Positions 7,696 to 15,764 of a DNA stretch of 64,000 nt are shown here, piece by piece. The position numbers were made by a program, and so were the translations under genes. The DNA lies in the NCBI GenBank assembly GCA_030537195.1, contig JAUNOK010000006.1:49330-113329 (forward strand), given 5' to 3'. The DNA comes from Eubacteriales bacterium. Lineage in GTDB: Bacteria; Bacillota; Clostridia; Lachnospirales; Lachnospiraceae. Position 1 is the stretch's first letter, and every line of letters starts with the position of its first letter. Under the pieces are notes generated by a model that worked only from the letters and a program-made list of their open reading frames with translations, was not told the origin of the DNA and searched no databases.

Positions 7696-8082
7696 ATGAG
7701 TGAAGAAGCACAAAAAAGAATATTTACAAGAAATTTAAATTCATATATCGAAGCAAGTGGAAAAACACAATTAGAAATTGCTAAAAGTATAGGTGTTTCG
7801 CCTCAAACTTTTAATACATGGTGCAAGGGTATTGCTATCCCTAGAATGGGTAAAGTACAAGCATTGGCTGATTATTTCCACATAAATAAATCTGACTTAA
7901 TAGAAGATAAGTCTAATTCTAACGAAGAGGAAACATACTACCTTGATGATGCTGCTAGAGATATGGCACAGTTTATGTATGAGAATCCTGAATACAAAGT
8001 TCTCTTTGACGCTTCTCGCAAGGTTAAGAAAGAAGATATCGACTTTGTTAAACAGATGATAGATAGAATGTCAAACAAATAA
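7696..8082 (+). CDS. CI-like XRE repressor (lysogeny regulator)
   Basis: 128 aa from ATG 7696, chosen for the AAGGAGG seven bases upstream. The N-terminal helix-turn-helix reads KTQLEIAKSIGVSPQTFNTW. The C-terminal half is an acidic linker plus helices, with no RecA-cleavable S24 peptidase dyad visible. Induction may therefore not use self-cleavage. The ImmA/IrrE-like protease three genes downstream could instead degrade it, as in ICEBs1 and phi105-type elements; this pairing is an inference. Confidence 0.85.
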   Translation: MSEEAQKRIFTRNLNSYIEASGKTQLEIAKSIGVSPQTFNTWCKGIAIPRMGKVQALADYFHINKSDLIEDKSNSNEEETYYLDDAARDMAQFMYENPEYKVLFDASRKVKKEDIDFVKQMIDRMSNK

Positions 8083-8136
8083 ACACGTATTAATATGTAT
8101 TATTATATTGACATACGTGTTTATACGTGTTATAAT
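8083..8136 (+). promoter_or_regulatory. hicAB promoter with ATACGTGT repeats
   Basis: Consensus TTGACA (8108-8113), 17-base spacer, TATAAT (8131-8136). ATACGTGT occurs twice in the spacer, and its inverse ACACGTAT occurs at about 8083, giving likely binding sites for the HicB ribbon-helix-helix domain (autorepression). Confidence 0.75.
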
Positions 8137-8167
8137 GTAATCAAGATAAGGAAAGGAGATAAAACCA

Positions 8168-8356
8168 ATGCCAATGACACCTAAAGAAATGATTAAACTT
8201 CTTAAACAGAATGGTTTTAAAGAGGTTAGTCAGAACGGCTCACATATTAAAATGGTCAATGAATATACTAATAAACAAACCATAGTTCCTTATCATGGAA
8301 AAGCTCTTAAAAAAGGGCTGGAACAAGCAATACTTAAACAGGCGGGGCTTAAATAG
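8168..8356 (+). CDS. hicA: HicA toxin, mRNA interferase
   Basis: 62 aa, full length for HicA. The double-stranded-RNA-binding-like fold is recognised from MTPKEMIKLLKQNGFKEV, then GSHIKM with the catalytic His26, and PYHGKALKKGL. It cleaves mRNA when free of HicB. GGAGATAAAACC precedes the ATG. It is the first gene of a two-gene cassette within the prophage, probably for maintenance or superinfection defence. Confidence 0.92.
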   Translation: MPMTPKEMIKLLKQNGFKEVSQNGSHIKMVNEYTNKQTIVPYHGKALKKGLEQAILKQAGLK

Positions 8357-8382
8357 CTCCGCCCCATATGGAGGTATAGATT

Positions 8383-8781
8383 ATGAACAGATTATTTTAT
8401 CCAGCATTATTTCACAAAGCTGAAGAAGGCGGTTTCTGGATTTCATTTCCAGATATTCCTGAATGTTTAACAGAAGGCGACAATATGGAAGAAGCATATA
8501 ATATGGCTATTGATGCCCTTGGCTTATGTCTTTCAGATATGGAAAAAAACAACACTCCATTCCCAACTCCATCTCCTGTTGACAAAATTACAGTTGATGA
8601 TGATGCAGTATTAGTTGTTATAGAATTTGATATGCTTGCATATAAGAAGCGTACCAGTTCGCGCGCCGTTAAAAAAACTCTTACTATTCCAGAATGGCTT
8701 AATGAACAGGCTATTCAGCTTAACATTAACTTCTCACAAGTACTACAAGATGCATTAATGGAAAAGGTTGGGAATAAATAA
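8383..8781 (+). CDS. hicB: HicB antitoxin
   Basis: 132 aa. The N-terminal partial RNase H-like domain has FWISFPDIPECLTEGDNMEEAYNMA-type signature residues. The C-terminal ribbon-helix-helix (KKTLTIPEWLNEQAIQ) is the DNA-binding part. It neutralises HicA and represses the promoter at 8083-8136. It begins 26 bases after hicA, with GGAGG upstream. Confidence 0.92.
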   Translation: MNRLFYPALFHKAEEGGFWISFPDIPECLTEGDNMEEAYNMAIDALGLCLSDMEKNNTPFPTPSPVDKITVDDDAVLVVIEFDMLAYKKRTSSRAVKKTLTIPEWLNEQAIQLNINFSQVLQDALMEKVGNK

Positions 8782-8801
8782 GAATCTATAAAAACAAGGG
8801 G

Positions 8802-9029
8802 ATGATTAATATTACTACAAATGTTATTTATGCAGATATGCCACCCACAATAAAGGCATATACTGTTAACAATAATGATGATTCTTTTACAATCGTACTT
8901 AATTCTCGATTAAATCGAGAGCAACATCTTAAATCATATCATCACGAATTGACACATATTGAACATGGAGATTATGACAGACAGTGCAAAAACGTTGATT
9001 TTGTTGAAATCTTTGCACATCAGAATTAA
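8802..9029 (+). CDS. Short ImmA/IrrE-like metalloprotease domain protein
   Basis: 75 aa carrying HELTHIEHGDY (HExxH at residues 48-52), the zinc-protease motif of ImmA/IrrE proteins that cleave XRE repressors. The family is usually at least 120 aa, so this is a minimal or eroded version. Its place behind the repressor and hicAB fits a derepression role. It could also act on HicB; no direct evidence separates these. Confidence 0.7.
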   Translation: MINITTNVIYADMPPTIKAYTVNNNDDSFTIVLNSRLNREQHLKSYHHELTHIEHGDYDRQCKNVDFVEIFAHQN

Positions 9030-9057
9030 GCAATTTAATTGCTGCACCAATTATAAA

Positions 9058-9088
9058 TAAAAGCTCCTGTGCTGGAACACAAGAGCTT
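9058..9088 (+). terminator. Hairpin after the lysogeny genes
   Basis: AAAGCTC and GAGCTTT arms flank an inner GTG/CAC pairing. The stem is good but the following U-run is weak, so termination is probable but not certain. Confidence 0.45.
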
Positions 9089-9252
9089 TCACTACGATAC
9101 TTACATAAGCAGTGCCTATGATATAATACCGCCCTAGACAAGCCATATTATACCATTCAAAGCACTGCTATTGCAAGTAGTGTTATTTTTATACCCATTT
9201 TTAGAGTTGTACTGGTGCAACTCGCATATATTTTACAGAAAGGATGGTTAAT

Positions 9253-10818
9253 ATGGCTGAATTTGATAACGTAATAATATATTTAAGAAAATCTCGTTCT
9301 GATGATCCAATGCAAACTGTAGAGGATGTACTTGCAAAACACGAATCTATCTTACAGGACTATTCTATTAAGCAATGGGGAAAGCCTGTTCCTGAAAATC
9401 GTATTTTTAGAGAGGTCGTTTCGGGGGAAACAATACAAGATAGGCCTGTGATGCAACAGATAATGAAATTATTAGAGACCGGTTTTATATCCGGCGTTCT
9501 TATAATCGAACCACAAAGATTATCTCGTGGCGATTTACAGGATTGTGGCCGTATTATTAATTCTTTTAGATATACTAACACAGTCGTGATTACGCCACCT
9601 AAGACGTACGATCTGTCAGATGAATATGATAGAAAATTTTTCGAGATGGAACTGACAAGGGGTAATGATTATCTTGAATACACAAAGAAGATTCTTAATC
9701 GAGGTAGAATTGCTTCTATTAAGGCCGGTAATTATATTGGTAACATTGCGCCTTACGGATATAGAAAAGTTGTAATTGGAACTGGAAAAGACAAGTACCA
9801 TACATTAGATATAGAGCCTAAGGAAGCTGAAGCTATCCGTATAATGTTCGATTTATATGTGAACAAAGATTATGGCTTTACTAATATAGCACATTTTCTT
9901 GATAGCGCCGGATATAAGCCAAGAAATTCTGACAACTGGAGTCCTGCTGCCATTTCATCTATGCTGAATAATGAAATATATATTGGAAGAGTTGTTTGGA
10001 ACAGAAGGCAAACTGTTAAAAAAATGCAAGACGGCATGATTGTTCGTACACGCCCTCGTCACAGTGATTACATAAGTGTTCCTGGTAAACACCCAGCAAT
10101 TATATCTGATGAGCTTTTTTATGCAGCTAAAAAGAAAAGAGGAAGAACACCTAAGATTAAGAAATTTACAGAACTTACAAATCCGCTTGCTGGTCTTCTA
10201 TTCTGTGGCAGATGCGGTTTTGCTATATCCATGAAGAAATACACAGACAAGCGAAGTAAGACCGGACATGAAACTATTACAATGCTTTGCAATAATCAGT
10301 CTAATTGCCATACAAAATCTGTGATGTATAGTCTTGTTATTGCAAAGGTAAAACTATCTCTGCAACAGGCTATAGATGATTTTGAGGTACATGTTAATAA
10401 CAATGATGATTCTGAACAGATTTTACAGCAAAATATAATTAACAATCTAACTGAAGAACTTGAACATTTAAAAGAAAAAGATATCCGACAAAAAGATGCA
10501 TACGAAGATGGCATTTATTCCAAGGAGGAATTCTTAAAAAGAAATGCTAAGCTCACAGAACAGATAAGCATTACTCAGGAAAAGTTAAATAATGCCCTGC
10601 TTGAAGAACCACGCGTCTGTGACTACGAAGAGAAAATTGTGCGTTTCCGTGATTGCCTTAATGCTCTGGATGATGATAATGTATCTGCTGCCGTTAAAAA
10701 CACTCTTTTAAAAGCTTGTATTGATAAGATTCTATACTACAATGACAGCCCTTCTCTCCCAGGCATAGGACGATATGTAGACAATCCTTTCAGATTAGAA
10801 ATTTTCCTGAAGCTGTAA
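9253..10818 (+). CDS. int: Large serine recombinase, phage integrase
   Basis: 521 aa. The resolvase domain has the catalytic Ser14 in YLRKSRSDD, then IIEPQRLSRGD. The recombinase domain spans about 150-290 (GYRKVV, then ISSMLNNEIYIGRVVWNR). A zinc ribbon has LFCGRCG...CNNQSNC, followed by a long coiled coil. It joins attP and attB without high-energy cofactors. I prefer ATG 9253 over ATG 9244 because AAAGGA is 8 bases from it. It is convergent with the truncated cotJC only 26 bases away, which marks the attachment junction. Confidence 0.95.
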   Translation: MAEFDNVIIYLRKSRSDDPMQTVEDVLAKHESILQDYSIKQWGKPVPENRIFREVVSGETIQDRPVMQQIMKLLETGFISGVLIIEPQRLSRGDLQDCGRIINSFRYTNTVVITPPKTYDLSDEYDRKFFEMELTRGNDYLEYTKKILNRGRIASIKAGNYIGNIAPYGYRKVVIGTGKDKYHTLDIEPKEAEAIRIMFDLYVNKDYGFTNIAHFLDSAGYKPRNSDNWSPAAISSMLNNEIYIGRVVWNRRQTVKKMQDGMIVRTRPRHSDYISVPGKHPAIISDELFYAAKKKRGRTPKIKKFTELTNPLAGLLFCGRCGFAISMKKYTDKRSKTGHETITMLCNNQSNCHTKSVMYSLVIAKVKLSLQQAIDDFEVHVNNNDDSEQILQQNIINNLTEELEHLKEKDIRQKDAYEDGIYSKEEFLKRNAKLTEQISITQEKLNNALLEEPRVCDYEEKIVRFRDCLNALDDDNVSAAVKNTLLKACIDKILYYNDSPSLPGIGRYVDNPFRLEIFLKL

Positions 10819-10864
10819 ACCCGCAGTTTCAGGGGATTTCTTATCATATACAACAACATGGCGT
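10819..10864. other. Right prophage attachment junction (att half-site)
   Basis: Similarity to CotJC runs through ...DIGTEEL, encoded around 10862-10882, and then ceases. The next four codons and stop are foreign. The integrase stop is at 10818. The crossover must therefore lie in roughly 10845-10864. The exact core cannot be set without the left junction. Confidence 0.7.
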
Positions 10865-11062
10865 AAGTTCTTCCGTGCCTATATCAGTAAGCAGTCCGGC
10901 AACTTCTCTGTACGGCATGGCATATCTCTGTGAAAGATATCTCATGGATGCACCCAGCTCGCCGTCTGGTCCACCATACTGTGAGATAATCATCGCTGCC
11001 AGTGTAGGATTACAATTCTTTATATTGATTGGGTACTGAAGTCTCTTCTCATAATTCCACAT
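10844..11062 (-). pseudogene. cotJC: CotJC spore-coat (Mn-catalase-like) protein, cut by the prophage
   Basis: From ATG 11062 (GGGAGG upstream), 72 codons start MWNYEKRLQYPI and contain QYGGPDGELGASMRYLSQRY and LTDIGTEEL, the strongly conserved N-terminus of CotJC. The family is about 190 aa; here the reading frame ends four codons past the conserved block. The missing part should contain the rest of the manganese ligands. The gene is the third of cotJABC. The 3' piece should be at the other prophage end, outside this window, so precise excision could restore it. Confidence 0.9.
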
Positions 11063-11063
11063 A

Positions 11064-11342
11064 TCACATACCTCCCTTGTATTCCCATGGCATAGGTGTT
11101 GCCACCCACATCCAGTAATTATCATTTACCATATACTCCATGCTGAGAGGTCCGTAATAGTCTGAATATTTTCTCATGAACTGCACATATTTATCCCTGG
11201 TCTCTGCATAATATTCAATAGCTGCAGCATCATCCGGATGGGTATCAAGATAAAGCATAGTCTCTACAAGTGCAAAACCAAGCTCATAAATATTCTTCAT
11301 AATCATGGCTTTTTCATTTCTTATATTATTACAACAATTCAT
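11064..11342 (-). CDS. cotJB: CotJB spore-coat assembly protein
   Basis: 92 aa. ELGFALVETMLYLDTHPDD and the YGPLSMEYM...WPWEY-like C-terminus match the CotJB family, which helps load CotJA and CotJC into the spore coat. AGGAGGCAGGCC precedes ATG 11342, which overlaps the cotJA stop (ATGA). The gene ends one base before cotJC starts, so all three are coupled. It is intact despite the broken partner. Confidence 0.92.
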   Translation of the reverse strand: MNCCNNIRNEKAMIMKNIYELGFALVETMLYLDTHPDDAAAIEYYAETRDKYVQFMRKYSDYYGPLSMEYMVNDNYWMWVATPMPWEYKGGM

Positions 11343-11479
11343 GGCCTGCCTCCTGTAAATGGTTTATCAAGTACAGGAAACAACGTTCCCCGCATAAGCG
11401 CCCGCGAAGGCTCATATATATCGTTCCAGCGCTGCCACGGTACATAGCACATCGCAGGAACCTGTTCCATCATCATCAT
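11339..11479 (-). CDS. cotJA: CotJA spore-coat protein
   Basis: 46 aa from the first of four consecutive ATGs (11479). The signature PAMCYVPWQRW...YEPSRAL then GTLFPVLDKPF is that of CotJA, a small protein of the mother-cell CotJ complex. It opens cotJABC. Its ribosome site (GGAGC) lies in the 3' arm of the hairpin at 11483-11525. Confidence 0.9.
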   Translation of the reverse strand: MMMMEQVPAMCYVPWQRWNDIYEPSRALMRGTLFPVLDKPFTGGRP

Positions 11480-11482
11480 AAA

Positions 11483-11525
11483 ATAAGCTCCATATACATG
11501 TATCACTACAGTATATGGAGCTTAT
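11483..11525 (-). promoter_or_regulatory. 14-bp hairpin masking the cotJA ribosome site
   Basis: Perfect complementary arms ATAAGCTCCATATA (11483-11496) and its complement (11512-11525). On the transcript the downstream arm includes GGAGC, the only ribosome-site candidate for cotJA, with TTTT then ATG following. Folding would hide the site. A weak terminator reading is also possible. Confidence 0.6.
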
Positions 11526-11538
11526 CACTGATTGTTGT

Positions 11539-12047
11539 ATGTCCTATCATGATAGATGCAGCTGTGTTTTATACAGCAGGTGAATCCGGCATTGGTGTAT
11601 AGTCTGAACCCGTTAGGAATTGCTAATTTAGCAGGTGGGGATTTCAGCTTCTTTTATTTTTTGTGTTCATTCGACAGCTGTACGCTTGCAGACCAATGTT
11701 CGCCTACGGCATACGCTCGATTTATTACGAGCTGTGCGGGAGTTAATGCCGCTATATGCATAAGAGCGGTGCTGGAGAACTCGTTCAAGCGTAGCGCGTT
11801 TGTTTTCCAGCACCGTAATAAACTTTGCAGATGGCGGCATTTACTCCCGCTAAGCGCAGTACTCATGAGAGCATATGCCGTAGACGGACATTGGGCTGAA
11901 AGTGTTCATCTGCGAATGTACACAAACTTTAAGCTGAAATCCCCACCTGATAAATTAACGCAATTCCAACGGATTGTTCTGACTATACACCAATGCCGGA
12001 TTCACCTGTACTACATAATCGTGGCTGCATCTATCTTAATAGGACAT
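11539..12047. repeat. 509-bp imperfect inverted repeat (MITE-like or long hairpin element)
   Basis: The two ~250-bp halves are reverse complements with scattered mismatches and small indels. There is a perfect 28-bp block pair at 11577-11604 / 11981-12008 and a 19-bp pair at 11632-11650 / 11931-11949. A closing stem is CGGTGCTGGA.. (from 11767) with ..TCCAGCACCG (to 11815). The outer ends, ATGTCCTAT and its complement, reach into the last codons of map. Frames across it are by-products of the palindrome. No transposase is present. It fills the whole map-cotJA gap, so any cotJ promoter must lie within or beside it. Confidence 0.85.
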
Positions 12048-12908
12048 CACCTCGTACCCATCTTCAGTCACATGCACCATTATCTCCCACTGTGCTGAAT
12101 ATGAATCATCATCCGTATATATTGTCCAGTTATTGCCCTCATCTATATATATGTCAGGAAGTCCTGCATTAATCATTGGCTCAATTGTGAATACCATGCC
12201 CGGTGCCATAACCATACCAGTTTCCTTCTTGATTACATAGCTGACAAATGGAGTTTCGTGAAATTCAAGACCAATTCCGTGACCACCGACTTCTCTTACT
12301 ACTGAATATCCGTTAGCTCTGGCATGATCATTGATTGCTGCAGCAACATCTCCAAGATGTCCCCATGGCTTAACCTGCGCAAGTCCTAATTCAACGCATT
12401 CTTTTGCAACATCTACCAGCTTCTTATGCTCTGGCGCAACATTGCCTATACAGAACATTCTTGATGAATCTGAAAAATAACCATTAAGTATTGTTGAACA
12501 ATCAACATTAATTATATCCCCGTCAAGCAACTGGATATTCTTAGATGGTATTCCGTGGCATACCTGCTCATTAATTGAAGTACACACACTCTTAGGGAAC
12601 CCTTCATAATTAAGTGGTGCCGGAATTCCACCCATCTCGGTTGTCTTCTGATATACTAAATCATCTATATCCTGTGTTGTCATTCCTGCATGAATATTCT
12701 CTGCAACATAATCAAGTACCGCAATATTAATCTTGCTGCTTTCTCTCATTCCTGCAAGCTGTTCTTCATTCTTGATAATACTTCTTGGTGGTACTTTGTG
12801 GAACTTTCTCTTGAAATTATCTAACTTTCTGTCAAATTCCATATGACAGTCGCAATACTGCTTTCCACTGTTACACCAGCAAGGATCATTCTTTCGCAAT
12901 GCTTTCAT
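12036..12908 (-). CDS. map: Methionine aminopeptidase type I with N-terminal SEC-C zinc motif
   Basis: 290 aa from ATG 12908 (GGAG seven bases upstream). Residues 5-25 form a SEC-C-like zinc motif (NDPCWCNSGKQYCDC). The pita-bread M24 domain follows, with metal ligands in INVDCS, FSDSSR, GGHGIG, FTIEP and QWEIM. It removes the initiator Met from nascent proteins; the SEC-C segment probably helps ribosome association. The last codons fall in the end of the 509-bp inverted repeat. Confidence 0.95.
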   Translation of the reverse strand: MKALRKNDPCWCNSGKQYCDCHMEFDRKLDNFKRKFHKVPPRSIIKNEEQLAGMRESSKINIAVLDYVAENIHAGMTTQDIDDLVYQKTTEMGGIPAPLNYEGFPKSVCTSINEQVCHGIPSKNIQLLDGDIINVDCSTILNGYFSDSSRMFCIGNVAPEHKKLVDVAKECVELGLAQVKPWGHLGDVAAAINDHARANGYSVVREVGGHGIGLEFHETPFVSYVIKKETGMVMAPGMVFTIEPMINAGLPDIYIDEGNNWTIYTDDDSYSAQWEIMVHVTEDGYEVMSY

Positions 12909-12930
12909 CACTAATCTCCATTTTCTATCA

Positions 12931-14592
12931 TTACTGTTCCATGGCTTCCATTATAGCCGGAAGGAACTGTTTCTTTCTTGAAACAACGTTCTTTAGTATA
13001 TATGTATCTTTCTGTTTGTCAACTCCGAATGCAAGTGCCATTATAGTATCCGCATTCTTTCCCGAGCACAGTACATAAGAGCACTCTGAAGATATATCTG
13101 TCATAAGGAAATATACGACATCTAGTCCGCCATCGCCCGCAACTGTATGGACAAATGGCAGTTCTTTGGCTTTAATCTTTTCTATATCCTCAGGTCCCAT
13201 TGCATTAACCTGGCCTATGCCTATCGTGACATCATTAATCGTGAACTTCTTGAAATCCTGATAGAATATCTCTCTGTCAGTCTTCTCATCAAGATTACTT
13301 CCTGCACCAAACATTTCCCTTCCATATACTTCAGGGACGATACCTGCAATCTTTGCAAGCTCTGTTGCTGCCTCTATATCATCAGGCGTACATGTTGGTG
13401 ATTTGAATATTAATGTATCAGATATAATTGCAGAGCACATAAGTCCTGCTATAACAGGTTCAATTTCAACTCCTGCTTCCTGATACATTTTATAAATGAT
13501 TGTACCTGTACAGCCAAGGGGCTGGTTTCTGAAGAATACAGGTGTAATAGTCTGTATAGGTCCTAATCTGTGATGGTCGATTATCTCAAGAATCTCAGTA
13601 TCTTCTATTCCATTAACAGCCTGACTCTTCTCATTGTGGTCAACAAGAATAACCTTCTTTCTGCCTGAACGGAGGAGATTTCTTCTTGAAATAGTTCCTA
13701 CATAGTTACCTTCTTCATCCTCAATCGGGAAATCCCTGAACCTTTTCTTAGTCATGATTTCCTGTATATCTTCAACATAATCTGTTGTCTTAAAGCACAC
13801 TATCCTGTCTCTTGGTGTCATAAAGAAACCTACAGGAATAGCCTGATTCATAAGTCTTGCAACAGTATATGTATCATAATCAGTCTCAATAATAATGCAG
13901 TCGTGGCTCCTGGCAATCTTGGCGATTGTATTGGATACCTTGGCTCCTTCACATATTATAAGACACTTTGCCTCCATCTCTATCGCGCACAGCTGGGATT
14001 CGTATCTGTTACCAAGAATTACGATATCACCTTCATCTATCATGCTTTCCATCATATCAGGATTAGCTGCTGCAATAAGCATCTTGCCTTTGTCAAATAT
14101 CTCACTGGCATCGCCTGTTATCACTCTTCCTTCAAGTGTCTCAACAATATTGGCGAAACTTGTCTTAGCATTAGATAAAACCTTGTTATCAAATGATTCA
14201 AAATATGACTTGGCAATATCATCAATAGACACAAGTCCTGTCAGCTCACGCCCTTCTGTTATTGGCAGTGTCACAACATTAAGTGTATCCATCAGTTTCC
14301 ATGCATTACGGACAGAAAGATTCTTATCAATCCCCGGAGTCTGTCTTATCTCAATATTCATTACCTGCGGACGCACATCTTTAATGTATTCAGGTGCTTT
14401 TACCCCGAATCTGTTAAGTACAAAATGTGTCTCCTCATTAAGATGTCCTGCCCTCTTAGGTACATAATTATCAGTTCCAGTTATCTTATTCTTTAAATTC
14501 GCATAGCAGATTGCTGAACATATTGAATCCGTATCAGGATTCTTATGGCCTATAACCATAACGTCTTTTGCTTTTTCTTTATATTTTTCCAT
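12931..14592 (-). CDS. ppaC: Family II Mn-dependent inorganic pyrophosphatase with CBS and DRTGG insert
   Basis: DHH motifs are present: GHKNPDTDS near the N-terminus and EIIDHHRLGPIQT in the middle, with a C-terminal DHHA2 domain. Between them are a CBS pair (VVTLPITEGRELTGLVSIDD and FPIEDEEGNYVGTISRRN) split by a DRTGG-type domain. These inserts bind adenine nucleotides and tune PPi hydrolysis. I prefer ATG 14592, with GGAGAG upstream, over ATG 14610. It is followed closely by map. Confidence 0.93.
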   Translation of the reverse strand: MEKYKEKAKDVMVIGHKNPDTDSICSAICYANLKNKITGTDNYVPKRAGHLNEETHFVLNRFGVKAPEYIKDVRPQVMNIEIRQTPGIDKNLSVRNAWKLMDTLNVVTLPITEGRELTGLVSIDDIAKSYFESFDNKVLSNAKTSFANIVETLEGRVITGDASEIFDKGKMLIAAANPDMMESMIDEGDIVILGNRYESQLCAIEMEAKCLIICEGAKVSNTIAKIARSHDCIIIETDYDTYTVARLMNQAIPVGFFMTPRDRIVCFKTTDYVEDIQEIMTKKRFRDFPIEDEEGNYVGTISRRNLLRSGRKKVILVDHNEKSQAVNGIEDTEILEIIDHHRLGPIQTITPVFFRNQPLGCTGTIIYKMYQEAGVEIEPVIAGLMCSAIISDTLIFKSPTCTPDDIEAATELAKIAGIVPEVYGREMFGAGSNLDEKTDREIFYQDFKKFTINDVTIGIGQVNAMGPEDIEKIKAKELPFVHTVAGDGGLDVVYFLMTDISSECSYVLCSGKNADTIMALAFGVDKQKDTYILKNVVSRKKQFLPAIMEAMEQ

Positions 14593-14728
14593 AAGCCATT
14601 CACTCTCCATACTACGGCTATTTTAGCAAATACAATAATTAATGACAATATCTTTGTTTCTTTTTATGTAACCAAACGCCACCGCCATAATACTATAACA
14701 ATAAAAGCATCTACATCGGAGATTTACA

Positions 14729-15748
14729 TTGAAACATTTTAAAAAATATATATCTTTGTTTCTCACCCTGACTATTATTGTAACTCTTTGCCTCCCAATG
14801 ACGGCCTGCAGTAAAAACAAATCCGATAACTCTGTAAAAAAGGTTACCCTGTGTGAAGTAACACACTCTATATTCTACGCGCCACAGTATGTCGCCATTG
14901 AAAATGGATATTTTGCAGATGAAGGTCTCGAGCTTACCGTAACTAACGGTTTTGGCGCTGACAAGGTAATGACAGCCTTAATTTCCGGCGATGCAGATAT
15001 CGGATTCATGGGTTCTGAATCTTCTATCTATGTATATGCCGAAGGTTCTGATGACTATGCTGTCAACTTTGCCGGACTTACACAACGCGCTGGCAACTTC
15101 CTTGTTGGAAGGGAATCCAACAACAACTTTGACTGGTCCGAACTCAAAGGAAAAACTGTGATTGGTGGAAGAGCCGGCGGTATGCCTCAGATGCTGTTTG
15201 AATATATATTGAAGAAAAACAATATTGACCCTAAAACAGACCTTGAAATCCTTCAGAATGTTGACTTTGGCTCAACATCTGCTGCCTTCACATCCGGCAT
15301 AGGTGATTACACAGTCGAATTCGAACCTTCTGCAACTTTACTTGAGCAGCAGGGTGAAGGCCACGTTATCGCCTCACTCGGTGTAGAAAGTGGCTATGTT
15401 CCTTACACTGCATACTGTGCAAAGAAAAGCTATATCCAGAAGAATCCTGACGTAATCCAGAAATTCACTAACGCCACACAGAAAGGTCTTGATTATGTCA
15501 ATACACATTCATCAGCAGAAATTGCGGCCATCATTGCACCTCAGTTTAAAGAAACTGATATTGCAACAATAACCGCAATCGTTGAAAGATATAAATCCCA
15601 GGATACATGGAAAACATCCACTGTATTCACTGAGGAAAGCTTTGATTTATTACAGGATATCCTTACACAGGCAGGCGAACTTAAGTCCCCTGTTCCATAC
15701 AAAGACCTTGTAACAACTGAATATTCAGAGAAAGCTCTTGGTAAGTAA
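14729..15748 (+). CDS. NMT1/ThiY/SsuA-like ABC substrate-binding lipoprotein, orphan
   Basis: 339 aa with a TTG start preceded by CGGAGATTTACA. It has a signal peptide and lipobox (PMTAC, Cys about 27). The body resembles periplasmic-binding proteins for aromatic or sulfonate-like ligands: APQYVAIENGYFADEGLE, ALISGDADIGFMGSE, then ELKGKTVIGGRAGGMPQ. The ligand cannot be read from sequence. No permease or ATPase gene is adjacent on this strand, so its transporter must be encoded elsewhere. Confidence 0.85.
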   Translation: MKHFKKYISLFLTLTIIVTLCLPMTACSKNKSDNSVKKVTLCEVTHSIFYAPQYVAIENGYFADEGLELTVTNGFGADKVMTALISGDADIGFMGSESSIYVYAEGSDDYAVNFAGLTQRAGNFLVGRESNNNFDWSELKGKTVIGGRAGGMPQMLFEYILKKNNIDPKTDLEILQNVDFGSTSAAFTSGIGDYTVEFEPSATLLEQQGEGHVIASLGVESGYVPYTAYCAKKSYIQKNPDVIQKFTNATQKGLDYVNTHSSAEIAAIIAPQFKETDIATITAIVERYKSQDTWKTSTVFTEESFDLLQDILTQAGELKSPVPYKDLVTTEYSEKALGK

Positions 15749-15764
15749 TAACATTTAAAATGTA

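Larger units (their letters stand above)
1..10860. mobile_element. Right end of a prophage integrated in cotJC (left end outside window)
   Basis: Phage replication and recombination genes run leftward from about 7.5 kb to the window edge. A repressor, HicAB and a large serine integrase run rightward up to 10818. Just beyond the integrase a spore-coat gene is truncated, which fixes the right boundary at about 10.84-10.86 kb. No structural genes are visible, so most of the phage, or all of the rest of a reduced element, lies left of base 1. Whether it is active cannot be judged from here. Confidence 0.9.

Noticed and set aside
11556..12098. 180-aa plus-strand frame and a 70-aa minus-strand frame across the inverted repeat
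   Set aside because: They arise from the palindrome, lack ribosome sites and resemble no protein.
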